A DNA stretch of 64,000 nt from Microstegium vimineum (taxonomy: Eukaryota > Streptophyta > Magnoliopsida > Poales > Poaceae), in assembly GCA_022036555.1 (NCBI GenBank), contig CM039132.1, positions 55,028,748 to 55,092,747 on the forward strand, in the 5' to 3' direction. Every line of letters starts with the position of its first letter. Within the stretch, counting starts at the first letter, position 1. A model generated the notes under the pieces. The model was not told where the DNA came from, made no database searches, and saw nothing but the letters and a program-made list of their open reading frames with translations. Shown here one piece after another: positions 22,821-35,934 of this stretch. The position numbers and the translations under genes were made by a program.

Positions 22821-25800
22821 GTCTGTGCAACGTCCAGCTACCCTTATCTACTAAGTTGGAGTTGTAGCGTGTCCTTGCGTTGCGTCATCCTCCTATACTG
22901 AGTGTCTGTTAATCATCATCCTGATGTTATCATCATACCTTGCTCTTGTTGTCGTCATATTTATAAACCGGCTAATTTTGCAATCTTATTGGAATCGTGG
23001 ATGTGTTTTCTGCTACTGAATCCCCGGATTTGCAATTGTTGCTGATGATTGGAAGAGTACTAATCCTAGTTGAGACTCACAATCTCAGAAGGTCCTACAA
23101 ACACACTACCGAAATGAGTACGTTTCGCTTGTCATAAGCTGTTTTGCTTTTGTAGTTCTGTTTCTTTCATACTTCTGTCCAAACGTTATCCATTCATACT
23201 GCTGTCCAATTGTTATCTACTGAATTCCGTTACTTCTCAGTACTCAGGCTGTGCCGCTAAATTTGTGTCATTGCTCTTTGCTGTTGACATGTTTCAGGAA
23301 CTGCTGAGGGAGAAGGTCGCCTCTGCTACACCCATGGTAGGTCAGCCCCATGAGCTCTGTCATCTCCTTCATGACTGATTCTTTGTTTGTCTCCCCTATT
23401 CTTGATCTTTACTCTTGCTGTGCATGTGTTCCCTCGTTAGTGATATAGCAGCTTTAGAAGTGCTATAACTTCTTTTGTTGACTAGAGAAGACTGGGTTGG
23501 TGGCATTGGAGTTCATGGATGTTTAGTATGTTCTCAACCAAAAGAAGTTTTAGAAGTGGAAACTGATCTCTATATGTTTAAACCAAGGTCCAATGCCATG
23601 AAAGAAGCCTCCGTCTTTACTTGAGTTTTGTAATGTAATAAGCATGTGGGTTTCTGAACAATGGCTTTTCCGAAGATAGTGGAAGAAAACAACAGAAGAT
23701 TATAACGTCCTCACGTTTGAAAATGAGAGGAAGAAGTCATTCTGGGCATAAGTCGGCAGTCTGTTGTCCTAGATGTTGACCTTTAGGTTAAAAGTGCTTT
23801 CTCGTATTCTATTGCTGGGAGCAATTTACCATTGTCCATTGTGTATACTGTATAAAACACGTGCTCTACCTGTCTACCAGCAAAGTAAAAAAACATCTTA
23901 TCTAGTCACCCATTTGGCTATTTCAAATTACTTTGACCAAGTTTTTAGAATATATATTAATAAATAAGTTCAAATGAATGCAGTATTAAGAACCTCGGCC
24001 AAGGTTAGAGAAATTTGATTTTGAATAAAGATAAAATCACCTATAGTTTGAAGTAGAGAGATTATTGAATTTTAGAACAGCCACAGTGATAATATTGACC
24101 CTTGATGCACTTATGTAGCTCTTTATATTTCTGATGAGCTCAGTTCTAGCTTTTTAACTTGACTTCATCTGCTTGTCTTGCAAGTCAGAGAAGACCCCAA
24201 TTGGCTCATATTCTCTATGTCTCCACTCAGTGGAGACAGATTGTGGATTCTGTGATCGGCTAATCACACTATTCCGTGTTGATTTCAGTGGCAGGGGTGA
24301 ACTGAGCGTCAGGTAGTCTGCAACTCGTAAGCAAGTTGAAGGTACCATTTTTGCTTATGGGTATCTGCTATGGAATTGTAGCAAAAGTTAGCACAGATGC
24401 TGTCATCCTGTCCAACCTTATCAAGATTACTGAAGAGTTCCAAGGTGAGCTTTTCTATTTTGCTCGGTATATATTCCAAGATTTTATTGTTTGATGAATT
24501 TCAAATTATAAGATGTCTCCTTTTGTGTTCCAGTGATTGCTGATCCCAAGTGGTGGTATGTTCATAACCGATTCCAAGAAATCAGCAGGTGGTCACTGGC
24601 CACGAGTTGGCGCATGCTGCTACCGCGCCTGACAATCAGATTGATGCCGAGGAAAGGCAAGGGCGAGCAGCGTGTCTGCAGCACCTTTGATGCTCCTAAA
24701 CCTTCCGAGAGAAGCTACATCCTTCTGCTCTGATGATCCATGTTAACTGCTTGTGCTAGCGATTGCCCTGATTTGCAGCTTGCTAATAAAATTTAGCGAA
24801 ATTAGCTTGCTTACACAGTTACACTCACATAGCGAAGCCTTGTGACAGTGAACTGACTGTGTTCCCAAAAGCTAAAGGCAGAGACCCAGAGACCCAGAGA
24901 CCATCTGCTAAACAGCGTGTGCATTGAACCTGAAGAATGTGAAATGAAACATGTTTTAATAATCAGCTCCACTGATGGTAGATTTGTGGTAGATGCTAAT
25001 GCGGTCATGCCCATGTGCTGAACTGCTAATGTGCATGCTTAACTCTGCATGCCTGCCACCCTGAATGAATGTACTTGTGTTATTTTTACATTTTTTTTTA
25101 AAAGTCTTAGTTCTACATTAAAGGCCAGGACAAACAATCTTTTAGGAAGTATTTCAGTTTCTGAGTTTCAACATCAGCTATCTTGTCAATCGAGAAAAAC
25201 ATTGGTTGTTTTCCGGAGCCCATAAATAATAAGCACCCTATCTATCACAACAGAAACTTGTTAATCTCATTTTTCCATAAATCAATCGATCTCAAGTTTG
25301 ATTGAACATCCTCCCGCATGAAAAAAAATATTGTAATGTTTATGGTATGTAATAAATACCATTAACCTACCAATAAACCATAGAATATATTGTTAATACA
25401 TATATTTAATAGGGGTGAGTGTGTGTGCGTGTTGAGCGTTGTACTGTGTAATTCTTATAAAAATTAAATATATTTAAAATACAAATGGTAATACTATTTT
25501 CTATATAAACCTAGAATGTTTGATTTAGAGTAAACCTAAATTTATATATATTTTAGAACGTAGAAGCTTCTACCTACCACATGTACTCCATCTGTCCTAT
25601 AAAAAATACATTTATAGCTACGGTTAAGTAAAATACTTTTCAGTGTGACTATTTTTTTATAAATTGTACATAATATAAAATAAATATTACTAAATTTATC
25701 ATGAAATATATTTTCGTTTGATACCTATTTATTACAATCATAATGGTTAATCTATTTTTACAAATTTAATTAAACTTGAAAAATAATTAAACCTGATTGT

Positions 25801-25860
25801 GGTTGACAACTCGTCCGGTTTGGACCGTCCGATATCGATCCAGCGGACTAGACTTCGTAC
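22821..25860. other. Isomerase 3' region and intergenic DNA
   Basis: The first part is T-rich 3' flank. Around 23.3 kb and 24.3-24.7 kb there are short open stretches bordered by splice-like signals (listed separately). From about 25.0 kb the sequence is AT-rich with a very degraded Stowaway-like end near 25587, and then becomes GC-rich at the RED promoter. Confidence 0.5.
24350..24734 (+). pseudogene. Unrecognised possible exon pair or gene remnant
   Basis: An open stretch encoding KVSTDAVILSNLIKITEEFQ runs to a GTGAGC donor near 24445. After a TTCCAG acceptor near 24533 another open stretch begins with IADPKWWYVHNRFQEIS and continues about 50 codons to a TGA. The composition looks protein-coding, but I do not recognise a family and see no confident start codon. 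A further short coding-like piece (ELLREKVASATP) follows a CAG near 23299. It could be a remnant of a captured or decayed gene, or chance. Confidence 0.25.
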
Positions 25861-25899
25861 GTGTCGTCGGGTGCCTCAGCACGCTCTAGAGCAATCCTG

Positions 25900-26303
25900 A
25901 TCCCCCCCGTCCCGAGCTCCGTTCCGCTGCGGCCGCAAAAACCAACCAACACGAGGGCCAGATCGGCAAAGCCACTGCCACTAGGCACCGCCGCGCCGCC
26001 GTCTCCCGCCGGCTCGTCCAGCCTCCTCCCGTCTCCGACCTCCGTGCCGCCGTGCCCTTGCACCGCGCGCGGTTCCCTACGGCCCGGCGGGCGGCCCGCC
26101 CTTCCTCCGCCTGTGCGCTCCCCGCCCCGCCTGACCCCGTCTGTCAACCGCCGTTGTCTGCCTCGTTCCCATCGTTAACTGCCGTCGCGGTACTCTGAGC
26201 AGGTACCCTAGGATCAATTCGCCGAGTAAGAGCCCTCCCGTGTCTGTGAGCTGGTTCTGTAATTTTGTCGTTGAGATTTTAATTTCCCCAAAAATGTTTC
26301 TAG
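25900..26303 (+). promoter_or_regulatory. GC-rich leader and probable 5' UTR intron of the RED gene
   Basis: A GC-rich block at 25.9-26.2 kb is followed by a likely donor (CAG/GTACCC near 26202) and a T-rich stretch ending in TTTCTAG at 26303, just before the exon with the start codon. This fits a 5' UTR exon plus leader intron, common in housekeeping plant genes. Exact transcription start not visible. Confidence 0.5.
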
Positions 26304-26325
26304 GGGTACAGAAAAGACAGAGAAG

Positions 26326-29300
26326 ATGTCGTCCAAGAAGAATTACTACAAGGAGAAGATGATGCGGCGGAAGTAAGCACTTCACAGTACCTTTTTTTTT
26401 TCCCATTTGTGCGGCGCATTTTTTGGTGCCATGTGATTGGGGATTGGAAATAGAATAAAGGGTAGCTAGAAGAAGGGACCTAGCCAGGTCTTGTCTTATA
26501 ATACCTTCACGAGTCTACATGGACCCAGATTATGGAACCAAACTTGAAAGGGTAGAACTTGCTCATGTTATATTTCTGATACATATTTATGCACAGAATT
26601 TGTTTATAGTACATAAAACTACAACTCTGATGGTATCCTCAGTCGGTTACTATTATTGTACCATGATTGTGTGAGTGTCTGCAACGAAAGTGTGTGATTG
26701 CTGCTGATTTCTTTTTTCTTTCATCCTAACCCTTTAATCATCTATTAGTTGTCCTGCTATACTACATGGATTTATCTCCACCTTTTGGTGGTGTTTCTTC
26801 GATTCCTGTAAGCTTCTGAAATAGCACATATTGCTGCCCTTATGTGCGTGTCTGTAAAGCACTGCCCAATTTTCTGGAAATTCTATTTTGCATAAGTTTC
26901 GTGAGCTGCCGAAGAACCACATTTATAAATGGCTAAAGTGCTCAGCCAAGGTAGTTTTGAAAATATGGCTAAAGTGATCAACCACGCTCAAGGATTGTGG
27001 TTTTGAGCAGAATACATATTTTTTTGCAGTTTTTTTTAGAATATGTTTTAGAATGGCAATGATGTGAAAGCAATAGGTAGCAATAACAAGTTAGATACAA
27101 ACTACGAATACTTCCAACATAAAGACTCACATTAACAAGATTTGACAAGCCTAATTGTCTCTGGTTTTCCCTTTCAGAGAGGAGAAAAAGGAAGAACCAG
27201 AGACACCCAGGTATCGTGATCGTGCTAAGGAGCGACGTGAAGATCAAAACCCAGACTATGAACCCACAGAACTTGGTTCATTTCATGCTGTGGCACCTCC
27301 TGGAACAGACTTGAGGTAACAGATCACATGGTTCAGACGCTTCTATGTGTTCTTATAGTTTATCGTATGATTTCTGGATTTTAAGTTTTGCAAATTCCTT
27401 TGTTGCAGGTTGGAAGATGCACACAAGATTTCAATTGAGAAAAGCAAATATCTTGGAGGTTGGTTATTTGATGCTAATGCTATGCTTCCTCTTGAAGGGA
27501 ATAATTTCCTTTTTTACGGGAAATAGTCCTTTTGGCATGTCTATTTGTTACCTCTGTTTTCCATAGTTTCTTATATGTATATGAGGAAGCGTGCATACAA
27601 ATGTTTGTGCCATCTGAACCATGGCTTCTGCAAAAATGAGAATTCTTAACTTAGTCTTCTATGTTTGGTAAATGCCCTTGTACTCAGTTTGGGGATATCA
27701 TTTTCGTGAATGAAATGTGAAGAGTTAGTTTTAAATATAACCTAATCAGTCAGTCATGGAATTCTTGTAATAGAAAAGGAAGTCCAAGATGTGACATTGT
27801 ATGGTGTGATCTGGCAACTCAGATGCCGCTTTTGCATTTTTTTTAATCTTATATGAACTGCTCTTTGACTGACATTCCATGCCCAATTTATGATTTAAGG
27901 TGATTTGGAGCATACACATCTGGTCAAGGGCTTGGACTATGCTCTACTTCACAAAGTGCGGAGTGAAATTGATAAGAAACCCGATGCAGAGGATGGGAAG
28001 GATTCTAAATCAAGGTACTTGCCACCATAATGTAGTTTTAGCCTTATGCCAGTTCTCAGTTTCTCATCGTTTTCCCAATACGATGATAACAAGGACTAGT
28101 GTTTAAAAAATATTATACGCAGTTTGCATTTCGAATGTTGTAATATGCCCTTATAGTGATTGTCCTGTGCATAATATTCATTTGTACAGAAAGCAAGATG
28201 GTACAAAAAAACTGTTCCATGATGATTGAATTATATGGACCAAGCTAGCTCTAAACTTTAAATTTGACTTGGTTGTTGAGAGATCCAGTTTCTCCTTTTT
28301 GAATTATAGATAGAAGAGTCTTGTGTGTTGATAATTTTTCTGTTCCTGTAAATAAGTTAAGGAAAAGGATTGTGCCTACTAAAATATTTTGCATTTGTAT
28401 CTCGTGATGCTAAATAACTTTACCAGCTTATTTTCCTCTGTTCATCTGAGTTGTTGGTGTGATAACTTTGATTGTGTAAGGTATTTTTTTTATAATGGTG
28501 AACATTATCTGAACTGAATATCTTTTCTTCACATGATTAGCCTTACCTTATGTACGATGAAATTATAAATATAATATTCATGTCTCGATTTGAGATGTAA
28601 CAACTAACAATACTTGTTAACAGCCCATGCCATTACACTGGATGCACTTAGTGCTTTGGGAGCATAACATTTATCTTGCATTTTTTTTGTAGGGCAACTA
28701 AAGAAGATCAGGCAGTCTCTTTCCGCACTGCAACTGCAAAGGTATATTTCTTTTCTAGTTTATCAGTGTGTTTTTTGTTCATATGGTAAGGGTTAACATA
28801 GCTAATAATTGTCATTCTTTGTTGGTTGCAGTCTGTGTACCAATGGATCATAAAGCCTCAAAGCATAATAAAAGAGAATGAGTTGTTTCTTCCTGGTCGG
28901 ATGTCATTTATTTACAATATGGTAATGCCTTAAAAAGATGCTCATGTTAATTTGTGTGCTTCATCGCATTATGGAGTTGTTTATGATGTAGTTTAGAATA
29001 ATCATGCATCGCATTATGGCGTCATGTTAATTTTATATCTCCGATAGTAGGATTTTTATTTCATGCAATTTTGATTGCTGTTGCAGTGTCTGATGCCCTC
29101 ATAGTTGCAACTAACACTCGTACAGTACTCTCTCTATGTTCATGTTCTGTTAGGGCAACCTTGAATCACATGCGAGAAACCATAAGTGGCTCACACTTGA
29201 GCTGTAATGTTTAAATTTTCTAGATACAAACTTTCCACTGATTTTTCTCAGAAGCACAGAATAGAGACGTAGAGGTTCCAGTATAGCCTATTCTCGTGAA

Positions 29301-31687
29301 CTAGCCAATATTCTCTAGTTAATAGTTATTTTCTTTTGCATTCCAACTTATGTTATATCATTTCATCAATCTCTGCCTCTTCTTTCCGCTTTGAAGATTC
29401 CATTAGCAAGCTTAATAAATCTTCTCTCAATCCAACCAGGAGGAGGGACTAACTAATGATATTCCAACAACTCTTCATAGGAGTAAAGCTGATTGCCCTG
29501 TACCAGAGGTATTAGACAATATGGCGTGATAACTTCTTGGAGTGTCTTGTGAGTTTTCTTAATAACCTTCTTCTGCAGGAGATGGTAACTGTCAGCGTGG
29601 ATGGTTCTGTACTTGACAGGATTGCTAAAATTATGACATACCTTCGACTTGGATCTTCAGGGAAGGTCTTAAAGAAAAAAGAAAAAGGAAAGAGATATAA
29701 AAGGTGTGTCTTCATAAGGATAAATGTTATACTTGTATATCCTGTTGAGTTAGAAACAGAGAACAGGAAAACTTGCATGGTAAAGACATGAAACAATATG
29801 CTAAAGTGATTATTTTTGTAAGAACTGTGTATTTTTATATTTTATAGTTAAATAGTAAAGTAAAGTTGAACATTTGCCAGGGTGCATGAGTCTTGTTTCA
29901 ATTGTATTTATAGTCTTCTTTTAGGAATGGTTTTGGTGCTTGATGGATTAGATATCTTGTTAATGCATTATGTTTCTACAATGCAGGGAAGAACAATTTT
30001 GCAAGCGGTGACTATAACGAGGCAGTAAAACCTACCCAAACTAATGGTTCTGGTTTGAAACATCAACCAGATATGCCACCACCACCAGCTCCGCCCCCTC
30101 GGAGCAATAATTTCAATGGAAAGGAGAAGCAATCAATCCCTATTGCTAGAGCAGATGACGATGACATTTTTGTCGGAGATGGAGTTGACTATTCAGTTCC
30201 TAACAAGGAAGCGAGCCAAAGCCCTGTTTCTGAGGATATGGAGGAATCACCACGACATAACCATGAGAAGCAGTCCTATTTCACTGAACCCATGTATGGC
30301 CCAGTACCACCATCTGAATCTGCTCAAGCTTGGCAACAGCCGGTAAGCCAAAAAATGTTCAGAGACATTCTGATGGATACTTGTAACTTGAACTATGCAC
30401 TTTGAATGTTAGACACTGACAATGTTTTTCTTATTTCTCCATATTCAGACACCTAACCGTTTTTTAGTTTTCTGTACATTTTATTCAACTTGGTCTAATA
30501 ATACGTTTCATCTGGTGCCAGAATGGGTATGATGCTGTTCAAGCCCAGATGGCAGCTGCTGGATATCAAGGCGATTGGTCAGGCTATGTGTATGCAGAAC
30601 AGCCGTTGGGTTATCAAGAACAGTATGTGCAGCAAGGCACTGAGGAATATGATGTACTAGCTGACCCTAGTCTATCCCAGGATCCAAGGTTCATGACTCA
30701 AGCAGACAAGGATCGGGGTCTAGGTTCTGTTTTCAAACGTGATGATCAAAGGTTGAATCAGCTGAGAGAAAAAGATGCACGAGAGAGAGATCCAAATTTT
30801 ATTTCGGATAGTTACTCAGAGTGTTATCCTGGCTACCAGCAATATAATAATGAGGTTGCAGGGAGCGATGATGAAGATGATTTATCAAAGATGGATATGG
30901 GTGGACGGGTAAGTGAATGATTTGGATCATATGCACAAAAGTTCCCTTGCTGATACAAGTTATTGAGCATAATTCCAAAACTTATTTGGCCTGCACATGT
31001 TCTGATGTTTACTTTGGATATACTCGCTCAGTAGGTCGTTTTACCTTTTGCTGTAAATCAAACTTCTCTAGCTTTGACTACCTTATAGAAAAATGCACAA
31101 ACATCTACAACATCAAACAAGGTTCATTGGATGCACCATGATATGTTTTGAATTTTGATAGTGCACTTATTTGATATCGTAGATGTGAATATATTTTCCT
31201 ACAAACTTACACGTTTTGATTAGGACAAAACTAAAACAACTTACAATTTGAAATGAAGCTAGTAGCCGTTGTTTGATTGCTTCTGCTGCAATTATGGCCT
31301 CTGGTTTAAAATGGTTTACTCAATTCCATGATCACATCTGTGGTGGAACAAATGCATAATTTTTCAGAGCCATCTCTGTATTGTATTCTGATATATATGA
31401 TTCTTGAGCAGGCTAAGGGTCGCCTTCACAGGTGGGATTTTGAGACGGAAGAAGAGTGGGCGAAGTACAACGATCAAAAGGAAGCCATGCCAAAGGCCGC
31501 CTTCCAGTTTGGGGTGAAGATGCAAGACGGCAGGAAGACGAGGAAGCAGAACAAGGACCAGAAGCTCACGAATGACCTCCACAAGATAAACAAGATTCTG
31601 GCTCGAAAGAAGGGTGAGAAAGATGGGGCCGATGATGGCGGTCATTACGATGATGATTTGCCTAGCGCAAAGAAACAACGTGGCTGA
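26326..31687 (+). CDS. SMU2: RED/IK-like splicing factor, SMU2 homologue (11 exons)
   Basis: Nuclear spliceosome-associated protein; plant SMU2 (human RED/IK) partners SMU1 and affects splice-site choice. Coding exons: 26326-26372, 27178-27315, 27409-27458, 27900-28014, 28693-28741, 28832-28921, 29440-29508, 29579-29703, 29987-30342, 30522-30908, 31412-31687. The N-terminal RED domain contains YRDRAKERREDQNPDY, KGLDYALLHKVRSEI and RMSFIYNM. A lysine-rich stretch, a proline-rich stretch (MPPPPAPPP) and acidic segments follow. The conserved C-terminal part has AKGRLHRWDFETEEEWAKY and ends in KKQRG. All junctions are GT-AG and in phase except exon 8 to 9: exon 8 ends with two bases where exon 9 needs one. 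Removing one A from the A-rich run around 29670-29690 gives KERDIKGKNNFASGDY and a protein of about 566 aa, close to human RED at 557. This is likely a sequencing indel or a recent mutation. Confidence 0.88.
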
Positions 31688-32680
31688 AGTTTTACTCGAT
31701 CATTTTTTGTTTCTCCTAGCACTGGTGTAAGTGTAACTTATAATTACTAATTATATCACCATGTTTAGCTGGCAGCTGTGTTCAAGGTGCTGGTTTGAAA
31801 TATGTTGGGCTCTTGAACTGAAACAATGGAAGAAATATGTCAGTATATGTAACCTTTTTCTTGATTAGAAAAATGCAAAGACCTTTTTGCAATGAATGAA
31901 TCAGCTATATGTGCACTGTCCGAAGGTGTTGCATTGCTGGCGTTTGTAATCTGGTGAGACCTGTGAATAGCTGTGTTGATGGAACAATACTGTCATCTGC
32001 TTTGGAAACCCCATTCCCTGCTGCTTTTGTTGTCCTCATTTTCTGAATCTCCATGAATGCAGTGGTTATCCACTGACCAATGACACGGTACTTAACCTGA
32101 TCGTTATCTGGAAACCTCCTCACGTTTAAGATTGATCTGAAACAGTTTCAAAAAAAAAAAAGATTGTTCTGAAACTTGCTTTCGGAAAGGAAAAATCTTG
32201 CAAACTTTAATGCGAATGTTTTTGTTTTGTCCTTTAATATGATCTGTCATATATTAGTACTTTCCTAATAAATAAAAGGTCTGCCACGTTATTGGAGAAA
32301 TAAAAATTGAATTACCTGTTGTCAATCTTGTTAAATTATCGACCGTTGCTATTACACAAACAAGTTAATGAAAAATACCCTTTATGCCTTCATATATTGG
32401 CACCACTTCTGTTGCACCTCATACATTTCAGAGTTTAAAATTGACTTAAGAAAAGTATGCACGCAATCTTTCCTTCCTTCATCCTTCTTCCTCTAAACTA
32501 TGAAGTAAAAAGATAGAACACATTCAAAGCGATAGGTTAAAAAACCACTGGAATAAAATTCAAAGGAGATTAAGACAAGAGAACTGCCGATTTTCTTATT
32601 AGTATCGTGAAAAAGATATACAAATGTCGCTTATGAATATGAAGAAAACAATGTGATTTGTTCTCTCGATCTCTAAGACA

Positions 32681-32716
<36 letters not shown>

Positions 32717-33250
32717 CACACCCATCCTCTAGGCATTACTCTGTTTGGATGAGGCTGTTCATGCCAGGATATTACAAAACATATATAGTGGTGTTGATGT
32801 GAGAGAGAATGCCAAACATTTAACCGACTGAAGATGGTAAAACCGATCAAGTCCGTACTTAAATCATAGAGAAAAGAGAAGACATGCACTAGTGTGCACC
32901 TATTATGTCAGTAGCCCCTGACTTTTTGCTAAGTTTTGAGATGGTAAAAATGTCCAAGCAAGTCCTTTGTCGGCCAATATCAATGGAGATAGACGAAGCC
33001 GTCAATCTGCGGAGCAAGAAATGTAAATGATTCGATGGTAGACAAGCTTGGACCCTGCTCAGTTTTGTAGGCCATGCCCAATGCAAAAGTGACACGTGTC
33101 TTCTAACCACCTTGATCAATCACATAACAGCAAGCAAACATTATATCCACAAACTAATCACACTAGATTAGCACATTCTCTAACAGTACTGTCAGACTGC
33201 TACAGCGCATCAGCACTACGTGTCTACGTGTAGGTCATTTTCCTATCTAG
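31688..33250. other. RED 3' UTR and convergent intergenic spacer
   Basis: The RED gene and the minus-strand lipase converge here. The first 200 bases are the likely RED 3' UTR. The rest is AT-rich with one AT/AC microsatellite and no supported gene. Confidence 0.6.
32682..32716. repeat. AT then AC dinucleotide microsatellite
   Basis: About eleven AT units pass directly into about six AC units. Confidence 0.95.
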
Positions 33251-34459
33251 CTAGTCTGTGCAGGAAGCGACGAGCTTGAGGTACAAGTCTAGGTCATGCG
33301 AGGCCACCACGTTGGGCGCCGGCGAACCGTCGGCCTGGTGGCTCAGCCGCAGCTCGCGCCCCACGTCGGCGTACGCCCACCCGGCCATCTTCGAGACGAG
33401 CCACCTCGGCAGCAGCCTCGCCTTCATCCTCCTCCCCTTCGCCGGCTCGTCGTCGTGCTCATCGTGCACCGGGAACCCCGGCACCTTGGTCACGATGTCG
33501 TCCGAGTTCACCACGCGGAGCACCTTGCCGCCGCTCTCCTCCAGCCTGCGCCGGAACGCCGCGTTGCCCACACGAGGCCCGCCGAACGACACGGCCGTCA
33601 CCATCATCGCTGGCTCCTGTCGCTGCTGCTGCTGCGTCGTCGCGATCTCGTGGGCGGTGAGCACCGCGAGCGCCGCGCCGAGGCTGTGCCCGGTCACCGT
33701 GATGCTCAGCGGCGGCATGCCACTGCCGCCGCCGTACTCGTGGGCGATCCGCCGCGCCTCGTCGCGCACCTGCTGCTGTAGGCTGCTGTGCGCCTCGCCT
33801 GGCGCCGTGAAGAGCCTCCAGAACCCGCTCTCCACCATCGCCTCCTCCTCCTCCTCCTCGCCGCCGGTGGACGACGGGAGCCGTGTGAGGCCGGACTTGA
33901 AGTTATCCACCCACTCGCCGCAGGTAGCGGTACCACGGAACGCGACGACGACGTCACGGCGACCGAGCCGCTCGATCTCGGCCTCGTCATCACACACCGC
34001 GACGAAACCGATGTAGCTGGACCCGCACGACGGCAGCCACCGGGGCGCCGAGGTGGACGACGCGGCGTGGAGGAGGCGCGTGACACGGTACCCCGTCCCC
34101 GGCATCCCGGCGCGGCGCAGCAGGGAATGGCTCGAGAACCGGCAGGAGCCGTAGGACGGCGCGCCGCCGTCGAAGTCGAAGCTCGCGTACGCCGCGCGCA
34201 CGAACTCCCCGTACCGGACTAGCTCCCCCCGGAGCGCGCTGTCCAGTGGGCTCAGTAGGCCGTCCCAGTCCCGCGCGCCCTGGAGCTCCGCCCACTTGCT
34301 GCCGATCCGTAGTGTAGAGGGCGTGCTCGCCAGCGAGCAGGGCGCGAAGGAGCTCCTGATCACGGTGCGCCGCCGCTGCCGGCCGCCGCCGCGGGACATT
34401 GGGTCGACGACGCTAGGGTAGTAGGTGCGGGATCCGGAGATAGACGCCGCCGCCGCCAT
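33251..34459 (-). CDS. Class 3 lipase, phospholipase A1-I (DAD1-like) type, single exon, 402 aa
   Basis: Predicted acyl hydrolase releasing fatty acids from plastid glycerolipids, as known for the PLA1-I/DAD1 family, some members of which feed jasmonate synthesis. The N-terminal 50 residues are rich in Ala, Ser and Arg and lack acidic residues at the start, consistent with a plastid transit peptide. The conserved WDGLLSPLDSALRGELVRYG segment marks the plant PLA1-I group. The GxSxG nucleophile elbow TGHSLGAAL places the catalytic Ser at residue 259. The Asp lies in NSDDIVTKVPG (320 or 321) and the His in ASHDLDLYL (388). The reading frame is uninterrupted and the length typical. A poly-glutamate run (GGEEEEEEA) sits before the lipase core. 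GC content is much higher than the surroundings, as is common for intronless grass genes. Confidence 0.92.
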   Translation of the reverse strand: MAAAASISGSRTYYPSVVDPMSRGGGRQRRRTVIRSSFAPCSLASTPSTLRIGSKWAELQGARDWDGLLSPLDSALRGELVRYGEFVRAAYASFDFDGGAPSYGSCRFSSHSLLRRAGMPGTGYRVTRLLHAASSTSAPRWLPSCGSSYIGFVAVCDDEAEIERLGRRDVVVAFRGTATCGEWVDNFKSGLTRLPSSTGGEEEEEEAMVESGFWRLFTAPGEAHSSLQQQVRDEARRIAHEYGGGSGMPPLSITVTGHSLGAALAVLTAHEIATTQQQQRQEPAMMVTAVSFGGPRVGNAAFRRRLEESGGKVLRVVNSDDIVTKVPGFPVHDEHDDEPAKGRRMKARLLPRWLVSKMAGWAYADVGRELRLSHQADGSPAPNVVASHDLDLYLKLVASCTD

Positions 34460-34582
34460 TGTTGTGAGTACGTGTTCGATCGTCTAGACGGAACCAGCTG
34501 CGCTAGCTGCACACGTAGGTAGCTTCTGATCGATGGAGGGGAGCTTGCTGGCTGAACTGAAGCTTGTGGTGGTGTACGTGTG

Positions 34583-34594
34583 CTATATATAAAG
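34583..34594 (-). promoter_or_regulatory. TATA box of the lipase gene
   Basis: On the minus strand this reads TTTATATATAGC about 125 bases upstream of the lipase start codon, a suitable distance for a TATA box with a short leader. Confidence 0.6.
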
Positions 34595-35001
34595 CTGGCG
34601 GGAAATGGGAACACTTGGCTGGGAGAAGTTGCTTGCGATTTGAAAACGCCAAAACGGCGGGAAGGAAGCAGGTTGGCAGGAAGGAAGCATGTGGCTTTCG
34701 TCTCCAATGCTCCTACTAGCAGCTGCTTGGGGTATTTCAGGCAAGAATGCGGTGCTGTCCATGGCCGTCGATCGTCGAGCTCGATCGAGTTCGGCTGCAC
34801 TGCACCACGAGCCTAGCAGCGAGCTCCCCTGAATTCCAAGTCGGAAAGTCGATCCGCCGAACCACCGGAATGTTGCTCGTGAAACTACTGTATATATGCA
34901 AGCTGTGAGTATATATATGTGTAGTTTGGTGTAGGACTGTAGTAGCATTTTACACGATTGGCACGTGAATGTACTGCGACTAAATATTAAATAAGCCATT
35001 T

Positions 35002-35003
<2 letters not shown>

Positions 35004-35041
<38 letters not shown>
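35004..35041. repeat. AT dinucleotide microsatellite
   Basis: About 19 AT units in intergenic DNA upstream of the lipase gene. Confidence 0.95.
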
Positions 35042-35043
<2 letters not shown>

Positions 35044-35376
35044 GCCATGTTTTTGTTTTCTGCTTTTTTCTATAAAGACAAACAGATTAAGATACATGAT
35101 TTCTATAAAATTTCTACGTTCCAAAGGAGGTATAAACAAATATAATTTTAGATGAAATTGGATCAAATTAGTCTACCCCCAAAATATAATAAGTACTTCA
35201 TTCGTCCCCACCCCCACACCCCAATTTTTTTTTTGATGTTTTAGAGTTTCAAAGACATAAATAGTGCTCAATTTAAATTATCTAGGTGTCCATATTTACT
35301 GTAGGTGATTCATGCTGATTAAGAAATAAGTCACTAACTAAAAGGAATGCATGGAGGCATGTAATCTAAGATGATA

Positions 35377-35630
35377 CTCCCTTTGTCTCCAAAAAAATAG
35401 ATTCCTAGAGTTATCTTAAGTCAATTTTTTTGAACTTTGACCAATTTTTTAGGAAAAACATTAAAATTTATGGTACTAAATTAGTATAATTAGATTACCA
35501 TAGAATATATTTTCATATGATGTTCATTTTATGCCATATATGTTATTATTTCTATAAAATTAGTCAAAGTTAGAAAAATTTAACTATCACAGATTCTAGG
35601 AATTTATTATTTCAGAGAGAGACAGAGGAG
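35377..35630. mobile_element. Stowaway MITE (254 bp)
   Basis: It starts CTCCCTTTGTCTCC and ends GAGACAGAGGAG, with TA on both sides. The subterminal AGATTCCTAGAGTT pairs with the inverted AGATTCTAGGAATTT region near the right end. Confidence 0.8.
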
Positions 35631-35934
35631 TACATGTGGGCTCGACCAAGTTTCAAGAGCTTAAAAAGCACGTAGTTTGGATAGAATTTATTAAAACCTA
35701 AATCATCAAGTTTCTGGGACGCGACGCGGAGTACAAGAAATTTGACATATAAACTCTTAGGAAGAAATCTGTTGATAGATAAATAACAGCTGCTATTAGA
35801 GGCTCTTACAAATACGAATTTTGTAAGTTGTTTTGATGGAAAACTAAATATTTATCTGGCGACATATTTTTTTATATTAAATGTGACAGATTTCTATACC
35901 TTTGATTGTGTGGTTTAGGATCTATGTTACAACT

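Noticed and set aside
33258..34222. Long plus-strand open frames opposite the lipase gene
   Set aside because: They are antisense shadows of a GC-rich coding sequence; the lipase frame has clear catalytic motifs, these have none.
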